Positions 9,128 to 17,966 of a DNA stretch of 64,000 nucleotides are shown piece by piece; the stretch's first letter is position 1; each line of letters begins with the position of its first letter. The position numbers were made by a program, and so were the translations under genes. The stretch comes from Streptomyces griseomycini. Lineage in GTDB: Bacteria > Actinomycetota > Actinomycetes > Streptomycetales > Streptomycetaceae. Below the pieces are notes generated by a model, which saw only the letters and a program-made list of their open reading frames with translations, was not told the origin of the DNA and ran no database searches. The stretch covers positions 310,001 to 374,000 of the forward strand of contig NZ_JACHJI010000005.1 of NCBI RefSeq assembly GCF_014203535.1, written 5' to 3'.

Positions 9128-10243
9128 GTGATCAGCTCAGGAAGGCTCTGGCGCCGCCATCGTCCGAGCAGTGGCGGCCAGCGGGAAGCCGTGCTGCTGT
9201 CACCGGTGATCGTCACCGTCTTCATCGCCGGCCTGGCGCTCTCCACTCCGAGGGAGATCGCCTTCAGCCGCCTGCTGCCCGCGGCGCCCGCCCTCGCCGC
9301 CGCACTGTGGCCCGTGCTCCCGACGGTCCTGCTGGGGACCTTCTGCCTGCTGATCATGATCGGCCTCAGCTTCGTCTACTCCGATCTGGGGACGCCGTAC
9401 ACGGCCGCCGCGATCATCGCCGTCACCTCGGCGGCCGCATACGCGAGCCATCTGCGACTCCAGCGGGAGGAGACGCTCTTCCAGGTCCGGCTCGTCGCCG
9501 ACGCGGCTCAGAAGGTGCTGCTGCGGCCGCTGCCGCGCCGGGTCCGGGACGTCGAGATCGAGTCGCTGTATCTGGCGGCCCAGGAGCAGGCCCGGATCGG
9601 AGGCGACTTCTACGAGGCCGTCGACACGCCGTACGGAGTCCGGCTGCTCATCGGCGACGTGCGCGGCAAGGGCCTGTCGGCGGTGGGGGCCGCCTCCGCG
9701 GTGATCAACTGCTTCCGGGAGAACGCGTACGACCAGCCCGACATCAGGGCCATCGTCCGTCGGCTCCAGATCACCATTTCCCGCTACAGCGCCGCGGTCC
9801 CCGCCGATGATCAGGCGGAGCACTTCGCCACCGCCCTGATCGCCGAGATCCCGCACGGCAGCGGGCACGTCAGAATCCTCAACTGCGGGCACCCGCCGCC
9901 GGTGTTCGTGCGCGGCGCGGAGATCCAGGTCCTCGAGCCCACCCTCGCCTCGACCCCCCTCAATCTCTCGGCGCTCCTGGGAGACCACTACTACGTGGAC
10001 ACCGCCGCCTTCGTCCCGGGGGACCGGATGCTGCTCTACACCGACGGAGTGACGGAGACCCGTGACCGAGCCGGCGAGTTCTTCCCGCTGGCGGACTGGG
10101 CGCGGCGGCACCACCAGGCGCCGCCCCGTGAGCTGCTGGACCGGCTGCACGCGGACCTGCTCCACTACGCGGGCGGAAGGCTCGACGACGACATCGCGGC
10201 CCTCGCCGTGCGCCGCCGGCACACCGGGGCCCCGGAGCGGTAG
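9128..10243 (+). CDS. Membrane-anchored PP2C (SpoIIE-type) phosphatase
   Basis: A 371-residue protein read from a GTG start. Three or four hydrophobic segments occupy residues 20-115 and the SpoIIE/PP2C catalytic domain fills 135-365. Metal-binding motifs are visible: ARIGGDFYE, IGDVRGKG, YTDGVTETRD and the closing DDDIAALAV. It most likely dephosphorylates a serine on an anti-anti-sigma factor at the inner membrane face, opposing HATPase kinases such as the one encoded at 7981. It lacks PAS or GAF sensor domains, so any signal must come through the membrane region. It is close to the ATPase/Fur-like pair but separated by 150 bases, so co-transcription is uncertain. Confidence 0.88.
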   Translation: MISSGRLWRRHRPSSGGQREAVLLSPVIVTVFIAGLALSTPREIAFSRLLPAAPALAAALWPVLPTVLLGTFCLLIMIGLSFVYSDLGTPYTAAAIIAVTSAAAYASHLRLQREETLFQVRLVADAAQKVLLRPLPRRVRDVEIESLYLAAQEQARIGGDFYEAVDTPYGVRLLIGDVRGKGLSAVGAASAVINCFRENAYDQPDIRAIVRRLQITISRYSAAVPADDQAEHFATALIAEIPHGSGHVRILNCGHPPPVFVRGAEIQVLEPTLASTPLNLSALLGDHYYVDTAAFVPGDRMLLYTDGVTETRDRAGEFFPLADWARRHHQAPPRELLDRLHADLLHYAGGRLDDDIAALAVRRRHTGAPER

Positions 10244-10929
10244 CTCGCTCTTCGGACCGACGGGGGCCGGACTCCGCAGGGCGCCGACCGTTTCCGCGGG
10301 GGCAGGCAGACGACGGCCCGCGCCCGGGTGGGCGACGCCCTCCGCATCCCTCCCGAGCCTCTCCCGCCCGCCGGCCCTCCCGTCCCGGGTGCCCCGCCCT
10401 CCTTCCGTGCCGTGCTGCCCCACCGGCACTGCGCCCGCCCGCCGGCCGCCCCGGTCGCCGCGTCCTCGCTCTGCCGCGAGCCCGCACAACGCCGCCCGCG
10501 GCCGGGATCGCCTGCTTCTGCCGCGGCCCCACCCGCTCACCGAGCGCGTCGGGGACGGGTGCGGCACCAGCGGACGCGGGCGGGTCCGCCGCAGATCGGG
10601 GTGCGTCCGCGGCCGCGTCCCGGGCCGGCCGGCGTCCCGGGTGGTGCACTCGGCAGTCGGGGCACCCCGGGTCCGGGCGGTCGCGGCTCGCCCGGCGTGG
10701 GCGGAGTCGGCCCGGATCCGGACGATCCGCGGTTGGGTGGGCGAAGGCGTCAGGGCAGTTCGCGGGCGGCGCCCCGGTCGGTCATGCCGGTGGGCGTCAC
10801 CGTGATCGCCACGGGGCGCCGGCGGCCACGTCGGAACTCTCCGGCCCTGTCGTCCGTCTCCGCCCGGTTGCGGACTTGACCGGGGCACCGGGGTCTCCTG
10901 ACGGCAAGCCGGACGACCCCGCTTCTGTG
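10244..10929. other. Convergent intergenic region, no supported gene
   Basis: This stretch of 686 bases lies between the rightward phosphatase and the leftward gap gene. Several open frames exist on both strands, but they are Pro/Arg/Ala-rich shadows without any family pattern. I see nothing here beyond the terminator that closes it on the right. Confidence 0.4.
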
Positions 10930-10968
10930 CCTCGAGCGCTCCGGTCGGTCCGACCGGAGCGCTCGAGG
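10930..10968 (-). terminator. Strong hairpin after gap
   Basis: Arms CCTCGAGCGCTCCGGTCG (10930-10947) and its exact reverse complement (10951-10968) make an 18-base-pair perfect stem with a 3-base loop. It sits 53 bases past the gap stop codon. There is no long T tract, as is common in Streptomyces terminators. Because the region is convergent it may stop transcription from both sides. Confidence 0.75.
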
Positions 10969-11021
10969 GAAGTGTCGGGCGGAACGGTCGCCGAAGACGG
11001 GGCCGCCGTCCCGGCGTCCGG

Positions 11022-12020
11022 TCAGCGGGTGGCGAGCAACTCGAGCGTGTCGATCACGCGGTTCGAGAAGCCCCACTCGTTGTCGTACCACGCGACCACC
11101 TTGACGTGGCGGCCGTCGACGCGGGTGAGGGCCGAGTCGAAGATCGACGAGGCGGGATTGCCCGTGATGTCGGACGACACGAGCGGGTCGTCCGAGTACT
11201 CGAGGACGCCGGCGAGCGGTCCCTCCGCCGCGGCGCGGTACGCCGCCAGCACGTCGTCGCGCGTCACGTCGCGGGCGACGGTCGTGTTGAGTTCGACGAT
11301 CGAGCCAACCGGCACCGGTACGCGGATCGAGTCGCCCGACAGCTTGCCGTCGAGGTTCGGCAGCACCAGGCCGATCGCCTTGGCGGCGCCGGTCGTGGTC
11401 GGCACGATGTTGACGCCGGCGGCCCGGGCGCGACGGGCGTCGCGGTGCGGACCGTCCTGCAGGTTCTGCTCCTGCGTGTAGGCGTGCACCGTCGTCATGA
11501 ATCCGTGCTCGATGCCGGCGAGTTCGTCGAGCACCTTGGCCAGCGGTGCGAGCGCGTTGGTGGTGCAGGAGGCGTTCGAGACGATCGTGTGCACGTCCGG
11601 GTCGTAGGCGTCGGTGTTGACCCCGAACGCGAGCGTGACGTCGGCGCCGTCCGACGGCGCGCTGACGAGCACCTTCTTCGCGCCCGCGTCGAGGTGGGCG
11701 CGGGCGGCCTTGGCCGAGGTGAAGCGGCCGGTGGCCTCCAGGACGATGTCGACGCCGAGGTCGGCCCACGGAAGCCGCGCCGGTTCGCGCTCGGCCAGCA
11801 CCGTGATCCGGCGGCCGTCGACGACGAGGACGTCCCCGTCGACGGTCACCGGACGTCCGAGCCGGCCGGCCGTGCTGTCGTAGGCGAGCAGCCGGGCGAG
11901 CGTGGCGGGCTCCGTCAGGTCGTTGACGGCGACGATCTCCAGGGCGCTGTCGCGCTCCAGCAGGGCGCGCAGCACGTTGCGTCCGATGCGGCCGAATCCG
12001 TTGACGGCGATGCGAGTCAT
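11022..12020 (-). CDS. gap: Type I glyceraldehyde-3-phosphate dehydrogenase
   Basis: A 332-residue glycolytic enzyme that oxidises glyceraldehyde-3-phosphate to 1,3-bisphosphoglycerate with NAD+ in the cytosol. The nucleotide motif NGFGRIGRN starts at residue 7. The acidic residue in AVNDL (D34) favours NAD+. The catalytic cysteine C152 is in SNASCTTN, and the substrate loop, TTTGAAKAIG and WYDNEWGF are all present. The start at 12020 is fixed by the conserved MTRIAVNGFGR; the longer open frame upstream is a shadow of the neighbouring regulator. It stands apart from pgk/tpi, so it is probably a second, accessory gap copy. A GlxA-type regulator lies 107 bases upstream on the same strand. Confidence 0.95.
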   Translation of the reverse strand: MTRIAVNGFGRIGRNVLRALLERDSALEIVAVNDLTEPATLARLLAYDSTAGRLGRPVTVDGDVLVVDGRRITVLAEREPARLPWADLGVDIVLEATGRFTSAKAARAHLDAGAKKVLVSAPSDGADVTLAFGVNTDAYDPDVHTIVSNASCTTNALAPLAKVLDELAGIEHGFMTTVHAYTQEQNLQDGPHRDARRARAAGVNIVPTTTGAAKAIGLVLPNLDGKLSGDSIRVPVPVGSIVELNTTVARDVTRDDVLAAYRAAAEGPLAGVLEYSDDPLVSSDITGNPASSIFDSALTRVDGRHVKVVAWYDNEWGFSNRVIDTLELLATR

Positions 12021-12127
12021 GAGTGATGTCCCTTCCTCTCGCCACCAGACTCGCCTGCGGTCAGCGCCGCTGACAGTGGCGGGATCGCCATGGTTCAAAA
12101 GGATCCCGCCACGCGGTGCCGGAGGGG

Positions 12128-13084
12128 TCACTCGCCCCGGGTGAAGGTGCGCCGGTACTCGGTCGGTGTGGTGCCGAGGATGCGCTGGAAGTGCAGGCGC
12201 AGGTTCGCGCCGGTGCCGAGGCCGACATCGGCGGCGATCTGTTCGACGCTGCGCTGCGAGCGCTCGAGCAGTTCGCGGGCCAGGTCGATGCGGGCACGCA
12301 TCACCCACTGCATCGGCGTGTAGCCGGTCTCCGCGACGAAGCGCCGGGAGAACGTGCGCGGCGAGACCCCCGCCTGCCGCGCCAGTGTGTCGAGGGTGAG
12401 GGGCTCGCCGAGCCGGTGCAGCGCCCACTCGCGGGTGGCGGCGAACCGCTCGCCGAGCGGCTCGGGGACGCTGCGCGGCACGTACTGGGCCTGGCCGCCG
12501 CTGCGGTAGGGGGCCGCGACCAGGCGGCGGGCCGCGTGGTTGGACGCGGCCACTCCGAGGTCGCCGCGCAGGATGTGCAGGCACAGGTCGATGCCGGAGG
12601 CGGCGCCGGCCGAGGTGAGCACGCTGCCCTCGTCGACGAACAGCACGTTCTCGTCGACCCGGACGAGTGGATGCCTGGTTACGAGTGCCCGCGTGTAGTG
12701 CCAGTGCGTCGTGGCGCGCCTGCCGTCGAGCAGGCCCGTGGCGGCGACCGCGAAGGCGCCCGTCGAGATGGCGGCGAGCCGCGCGCCCCGAGCGTGGGCG
12801 GCGATCAGCGCGTCGACGACGGCCTGCGGCGGGTCGTCGCGGTCCGGGAACCGGTAGCCGGGGACGAAGACGATGTCGGCCCACGCGAGCGCGTCGAGAC
12901 CGTGGGCGACGTGGTACGCGAGGCCGTCGCCGCCGGTCACGAGACCGGGCGTCGCCCCGCACACCCGCACCTCGTACGGCATGCTCGCGCGGGTCGTGAA
13001 AACCTGCGCGGGAATGCCGACGTCGAGCGGCTTGGCACCCTCGAGCACGAGGACGGCGACGCGATGCAGGCGGGAGGCTGGCAC
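12128..13084 (-). CDS. GlxA-family AraC regulator with DJ-1/PfpI domain
   Basis: A 318-residue transcription factor. Residues 5-185 form a glutamine-amidotransferase-like DJ-1/PfpI sensor domain, recognisable from ISTGAFAVAATGLLDGRRAT and TSAGAASGIDLCLHI. Residues 215-315 carry two AraC helix-turn-helices, with LARQAGVSPRTFSRRF and AADVGLGTGANLRLHF. Family members sense small metabolites or act as activators in secondary metabolism and catabolism. It lies just upstream of gap on the same strand, so control of gap is possible but unproven. The ligand is unknown. Confidence 0.9.
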   Translation of the reverse strand: MPASRLHRVAVLVLEGAKPLDVGIPAQVFTTRASMPYEVRVCGATPGLVTGGDGLAYHVAHGLDALAWADIVFVPGYRFPDRDDPPQAVVDALIAAHARGARLAAISTGAFAVAATGLLDGRRATTHWHYTRALVTRHPLVRVDENVLFVDEGSVLTSAGAASGIDLCLHILRGDLGVAASNHAARRLVAAPYRSGGQAQYVPRSVPEPLGERFAATREWALHRLGEPLTLDTLARQAGVSPRTFSRRFVAETGYTPMQWVMRARIDLARELLERSQRSVEQIAADVGLGTGANLRLHFQRILGTTPTEYRRTFTRGE

Positions 13085-13218
13085 GGGGAAGAGGCTACGT
13101 GGCGTGACTTCGGTACGCCCAACCCGCGCTCAAGGAGGACCTCCGCAGGACGGCACCGCCCAGGCGTACGGCTCGGCGGTTGCCTTGCCCGGCCCCCGCC
13201 GCCGGTTCGGCGTCTCGC

Positions 13219-14118
13219 TCAGTCCACCGCGCCGCCGTCGACGGCAATGCCCAGCCGGTCGGCCACGGCGGTCAGGGCCGCGCCCAGGGGGAGCGCGACC
13301 CGGGCGTGGGCGTGCCTGTCGCCGCGGGTCGGGTCCCGGTTGATGATGACGACCGGCTTCCCGGCCTGGGCCGCCTGGCGGACGAACCGGAGCCCCGACA
13401 TCACCGTCAGCGAGGAGCCCAGGACCAGGAGCGAGGAAGCCTCGCGGACCAGCGTGCGGCAGAGCTCGACGCGCCCCGGCGGGACGGCTTCCCCGAAGAA
13501 CACCACGTCCGGTTTGAGGATGCCGCCGCAGACCGTGCAGGGCACCACGCGGAAGTCCCCGACCTGTTCGTCGGTGAGATCGGCGTCGCCGTCCGGGTTG
13601 ATCCCCGCGGCCACCGGATCGAACCCCGGATTGGCCTCCTCCAGCCGCCGGGCGAGTTCCCGACGCGTACGGAACGCGCCGCAGGAGAGGCAGACGACCC
13701 GGGCGAGGCTTCCGTGGAGTTCCACGACGTCCTCACTGCCGGCGGCCTGGTGCAGGCCGTCGACGTTCTGGGTGATCACACCCGAGAGCAGACCGTGCGC
13801 TCCGAGCGCGGCCACGGCCCGGTGCCCCGCGTTGGGCAGGGCGCGGCCGAACGCGCGCCAGCCGAGGTGACTGCGCGCCCAGTACCGGCGCCGAGCCCGG
13901 GCACTGGCGACGAATTCCTGGTACGTCATCGGCGTGTGCCGGTTCAGGCTCCCGTTCGCACCCCGGTAGTCGGGAATCCCCGACTCGGTGGAGATGCCCG
14001 CCCCGCTCAGTACCAGCACACCGCCGGCCCCCAGCGCGTCGGTGACCGGCCCGAGGTCGGTGGTGCCCGGAGGCAGGTCCTCGGGGGGCGTCCAGCTCAG
14101 AGTGGGGCGCATGCGCAT
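13219..14118 (-). CDS. Sir2-family NAD-dependent protein deacylase
   Basis: A 299-residue sirtuin that removes acyl groups from lysines while consuming NAD+. It has GAGISTESGIPDYRG (39-53), ITQNVDG (115-121) and the catalytic histidine H135 in ELHGS. The structural zinc cysteines are C143/C146 and C194/C197. The insert between the cysteine pairs is long (about 47 residues) but within the range seen in actinobacterial CobB-like proteins. It is a stand-alone gene with 134 bases to the GlxA gene on the same strand. Substrate proteins cannot be guessed from context. An alternative ATG lies two codons downstream. Confidence 0.93.
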   Translation of the reverse strand: MRMRPTLSWTPPEDLPPGTTDLGPVTDALGAGGVLVLSGAGISTESGIPDYRGANGSLNRHTPMTYQEFVASARARRRYWARSHLGWRAFGRALPNAGHRAVAALGAHGLLSGVITQNVDGLHQAAGSEDVVELHGSLARVVCLSCGAFRTRRELARRLEEANPGFDPVAAGINPDGDADLTDEQVGDFRVVPCTVCGGILKPDVVFFGEAVPPGRVELCRTLVREASSLLVLGSSLTVMSGLRFVRQAAQAGKPVVIINRDPTRGDRHAHARVALPLGAALTAVADRLGIAVDGGAVD

Positions 14119-14883
14119 GCCGCCAGGGTACGGAACCGGCCGCTCTGCGCGGCCCTCGTCGACGCGGGCGGGGGCACGGATCGGGGCGGGCCCGGGGTCC
14201 GGTGGCGGACGCGGGCCGGAACCAGGACCGTGTCGTCGCCCGGCGGGCCCGGGAGCGGCTCGGACGGCGTCCGGCCGGCCGCCTCCTCCGCTCCGTCCGT
14301 CGCGTCACGCGGTACCGCCCGCGCCTCCCGGGGAAGCGGACCGTCCCATGCCCGGACCTCATCGGCCGGGATCCCGGAAGCGCCGGGACCGAACTCCGGA
14401 TTCAGCACGTTGCCGCGTACACGGGCATGAGCACCCCGAAGCGTGGGGGCGTGACACGACAGGACCCTTCGCCCAGGTCCTGCTCACTGTCGTCCAAGCG
14501 GGATGTGCCCAGGTGATCAAGGTGCGTGGGGAACGGCCACGATCAGCCGCGGCCGCGGGCTTCCTGTGCCCGGGATCCGCCTCCCCCTGCTCTCACTGCC
14601 CGTGACGGTACGACAGGCCGCCCACAGCCGGACGCAGGCTCCGGACCCGCCGGGGCCCTCCGCGCGGCCGGAGCGAAGGACATCACGATCGGCCTGCGCC
14701 GCAACGCCCGCAACCCCGCCTCCCCTCGCGCTCCTCGGCCTCGGACGAGCACGAACCGGGCATCGCGGGACCACGTCGAAAGTCCTGGCTCCCGGACCAG
14801 CGACGGCAGGGACCACGGCTGCGGTGTCAGTCCGCTGAAGTATCCTTCCCGCCACCGCACACCGACCGGGAGGACCAGGAGAA
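14119..14883. other. Divergent intergenic region, no supported gene
   Basis: These 765 bases separate the sirtuin from the DUF4246 gene. Open frames on both strands are low-complexity and unlike any family I know. A ribosome-binding sequence (ggaccaggag) ends the region, just before the TTG at 14884. Confidence 0.4.
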
Positions 14884-16392
14884 TTGACCGGCCTGTCTGC
14901 TTTCCCGCTGCCCTTTCATGCTTCCCGTTCCATATCGTTCGCGACACCCCGAACGCTGCGGGAGCTTCAGATGATGCAGTGCAGCTCACACATTCGGGCG
15001 AAGCCGGGGTGGTTCGACAAGATGAACGATGCCGATATCGTCGCCAAGTGGAAGCAAGAAGCGGTCGCCCAGGGCCTCACCGAAGCGCAGGTTCGTTACG
15101 TGCTTGCCGAACTCCTGCATTACGCCGCGCTGCGGGACGGACGAACCGGTATCGAGGTGTCAGCGGTCGACGGGGTGTGGCAGGCGGACACACTGGTCGA
15201 CGACAAGCTCAGATCCCGGCTGCGTGAGGCGGTTCGGGTTCTGGAGCAGGTCCCCGAAGCAGAACAGGACTGGCATCCCGGATCCGACGGCCAGGTGCTG
15301 GACCTGGTTCATCCCTCGCTTTTCTGTCTGGTGAGAGGGGTGAGCGGCGAGCCCGAGCGGGCTTGGCGGAACCCGACGAACCGCTACTCGAGGTACGAAT
15401 TCTCGGAGAAGTTCCAGTGGCTGCCCACGGACGTCGACGTCAGTGACGACGGCGACGTCGCCTTCCGTTCGTACGTCAACAACGTCCACCCCGAGACGCA
15501 TCGCGAACTGGCCTCCGTCCTGCCGGAATTGTTCGCGCGGTTGCGCCCGCTGCTGGAGAACGTGCTCACCGATCTGCGCCGTCCGCGGCCCCCGAGGATC
15601 GAGGCCGATCCTTTCGGATGGTACGACTCGGAGCCGGAGTACCCGGTCAAATCCTCCTACAGCGATGACGAGGCCTACGCAGAGGCCCTCCGTGCGTGGG
15701 AAGAGGCCCAGGACGACTGGTGGGAGAACCGCCGCCCGGTCATCCCGGACGCCCCGGTCTTCACCCCGCCCGAGTTGCCCGGTGAGTCCGACCGAGTCGA
15801 CCTGCGCGGCCGCCGTCTCCAGGTCATCGTCAAGCTCGCCACCATTCACCTCACCCCGGACAAGCCCGAGTACCCCGGCGGTTCCTGGCATGTCGAGGGG
15901 ATGTTGAACGAGCGGATCGTCTCGACCGGAATCTATTACTGGGACAGCGAGAACATCACCGAAAGCCGGTTGGGTTTCCGGGCGGCACTCGACGACCCGG
16001 ACTACGAACAGAACGACGACAACGGCCTGCGTGAGGTCTACGGTCTGGAGGACGAAGACGCACTGAACCAGGTGCTGGGATCGGTGTCGACCCCGGCGGG
16101 CCGCTGCCTGGCGTTCCCGAACATCCTGCAGCACCGTGTCGGCTCGTTCCGCCTCATGGACCCCACCCGCCCGGGACACCGCAAGATTCTCGCGTTCTTC
16201 CTGGTCGACCCGTCGGAAAAGATCGTCTCGACATCCGATGTGCCACCGCAGCAACCGTGGTCCGACACCTCGACCATGACGCTCGAACAGGCCAAGGAGT
16301 ACCGCGAACAACTCATGCAGGAACGCAAGTTCTTCGTCGACGAACACAACGAGCAGCTCTACGAACGAGAATTCTCCCTCTGCGAGCACTGA
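14884..16392 (+). CDS. DUF4246 protein, probable Fe(II)/2-oxoglutarate-type oxygenase fold
   Basis: A 502-residue protein from a TTG start with an aggaccaggag ribosome-binding site; an ATG at residue 30 or 31 is an alternative. It matches the DUF4246 family known from fungi and Streptomyces. The central and C-terminal region shows SWHVEGM, an H-x-E metal-ligand pattern. A histidine in ILQHRVG and an arginine in HRKILAFFLVDP follow at the spacing expected of a double-stranded beta-helix dioxygenase. That enzyme assignment is inference; the family is experimentally uncharacterised as far as I know. The sequence is unusually acidic and less GC-rich than its neighbours, suggesting transfer. It is a single gene. 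Confidence 0.78.
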   Translation: MTGLSAFPLPFHASRSISFATPRTLRELQMMQCSSHIRAKPGWFDKMNDADIVAKWKQEAVAQGLTEAQVRYVLAELLHYAALRDGRTGIEVSAVDGVWQADTLVDDKLRSRLREAVRVLEQVPEAEQDWHPGSDGQVLDLVHPSLFCLVRGVSGEPERAWRNPTNRYSRYEFSEKFQWLPTDVDVSDDGDVAFRSYVNNVHPETHRELASVLPELFARLRPLLENVLTDLRRPRPPRIEADPFGWYDSEPEYPVKSSYSDDEAYAEALRAWEEAQDDWWENRRPVIPDAPVFTPPELPGESDRVDLRGRRLQVIVKLATIHLTPDKPEYPGGSWHVEGMLNERIVSTGIYYWDSENITESRLGFRAALDDPDYEQNDDNGLREVYGLEDEDALNQVLGSVSTPAGRCLAFPNILQHRVGSFRLMDPTRPGHRKILAFFLVDPSEKIVSTSDVPPQQPWSDTSTMTLEQAKEYREQLMQERKFFVDEHNEQLYEREFSLCEH

Positions 16393-16608
16393 ACTCCTTC
16401 TGTCCTGAACACGTGCAGGTCAGGAAGGTGAGTACGGTCCGGACGACGGGCCGGGTCGCCTCCGACCCTGCCCCGGGCTGTGGAGCACGGCGCCCGCCCG
16501 ATGCGACAGTCGGGCCGCCGGCCCGCCCCTCATCAGCCACGGAACGCGGAACGGTCCGCCGACTTCGCCGACGGACCGCCACGAGAGTTCGAGGCTAGGC
16601 TGCCGGTC

Positions 16609-17184
16609 ATGAACCCAGCCATGACCAGAGGCGCGGCCGCGGAGCCCGCCGTCCTCGACACCGGAGAGCTGACTTCCGATCCGGAGCTGGAGGCCCGGTT
16701 CGCCGAGTCGGTCCACCGGATCCTGGCGGACCTGGTCGGCGGAGGTGCCGCGCTGGGCTGGACCGAACCGCCCTCGCGGGACGAGGTGGCGGAACTTCTC
16801 GGCCGTGTCGTCTCTGCGGTGCAGGCCGGGGACGGGGCCCTGCGTGCTGCTTACCTCGACCGCCGGCTCGTCGGGGTGGGGTACTGGCTCCGTTACGACC
16901 GGCCGACCCATCGGCCACACGCCGATCTGGAAAAGATCGCGGTGGACGCCGCTGCCCATGGCCGTGGTGTCGGCCGGGCGCTGGCCGCTGCCCTGATCGC
17001 TGACGCCAGGGAGGCGGGCATCGAGGTCCTCACCCTGGACGTCCGTGGCGACAACACCAACGCCCTGCACCTCTACCAGTCGCTGGGCTTCACCGAGTAC
17101 GGCCGTCTGCCGGACTTCGTCGCCGTCGGCGAACGCCGCTACGACAAGGTCCTCTGCATGCTGGACCTCCGTCGGCGAGGCTGA
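16609..17184 (+). CDS. GNAT-family N-acetyltransferase
   Basis: A 191-residue acetyl-CoA-dependent acyltransferase. The core signature is motif A, LEKIAVDAAAHGRGVGRALA, followed by ALHLYQSLGFTEYGRLPDF. The open frame extends upstream to 16480, but that part is Arg/Pro-rich and the ATG at 16609 gives the usual family length. It is most likely a small-molecule acetyltransferase; the substrate is unknown. It is a single gene between the DUF4246 gene and a decayed oxidoreductase on the other strand. Confidence 0.88.
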   Translation: MNPAMTRGAAAEPAVLDTGELTSDPELEARFAESVHRILADLVGGGAALGWTEPPSRDEVAELLGRVVSAVQAGDGALRAAYLDRRLVGVGYWLRYDRPTHRPHADLEKIAVDAAAHGRGVGRALAAALIADAREAGIEVLTLDVRGDNTNALHLYQSLGFTEYGRLPDFVAVGERRYDKVLCMLDLRRRG

Positions 17185-17284
17185 CCACTGCCACGCCCCG
17201 GGGCCCGCCGCCTTCGCGGGGTCTGTTCGGCGTGCCCCCGTGCCGTGGGCGCTTCGGCGCGGCCGGGACCTGAACCGCCGGCGG

Positions 17285-17630
17285 CCACGGCGGTCAGCGG
17301 AGGCTTCTCCGGCAGGTCGAGGGCTCGCGCGTCTTCCAGTCCGACGACGTGGCCGTCGAGGCGTTCGCCGGAACCCACGCCGAGGACGAAACGGCCACCG
17401 GAGACCAGGGCCAGGGCCGCGGAGGCCTGCGCGACGACCGCCGGGTGGTGGCGGACGGTCGGACACGTCACTCCGGTCACCGGCCCTGGACGTCCAGCCG
17501 CGGACGGAAGTGGCCGCTCGTCTCGCCGAAGCCGAAGCCGAAGCCGCGGCTTCCGCGCCTACCGCCTGGCGGCCGAGCTCCTCCGGGCCGCGGGCCTCCG
17601 AGGCCAGCTTGTAGCCGATCTCCGCACGGA
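17285..17630 (-). pseudogene. Decayed LLM-class F420-dependent oxidoreductase (N-terminal third)
   Basis: Three pieces of the typical N-terminus appear in order but in different frames. EIGYKLASEARGPEELGRQ lies near 17622-17566, FGETSGHFRPRLDVQGR near 17530-17480 and VTCPTVRHHPAVVAQASAAL from about 17471. The last runs on to VLGVGSGERLDGHVVG and stops resembling the family near 17290. The missing C-terminal two thirds and at least two frameshifts show that it is dead. The intact family uses F420 to oxidise sugars phosphates or similar substrates. Confidence 0.75.
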
Positions 17631-17966
17631 CGGACTCCGGCAGCCGACGCGCGCGGAGGAGGGCACCGGCGCAGTCGCGGCCCGTGCGCCACTCGGACGG
17701 AAGGACCGGCGGTGCCCGGGCACCGGATCCGCGGTTGCGCCCGTCTGCGAGAAGCGGGCGTCGCCGCCCGGATGAGGACGGGGACGGGGATGCCCCGGCT
17801 GGTCCTGACACAGGAGGAGGCCGACGGCCGCAGCGCGTTCGTCACCCGCCTCACCGAGCAGGGAAGGGCTCACCAGGAACCTCTCGGGACTTGCGGAGAA
17901 CCAGCGTGTCGATTCCCTGCGAGCCCTCAGCCGGAAGCCGCGGATGAGCCTTCCGGGTGTGGTCGG

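Noticed and set aside
12021..12962. Upstream extension of the gap frame
   Set aside because: It overlaps the GlxA gene out of frame and precedes the conserved GAPDH start, so it is not coding.
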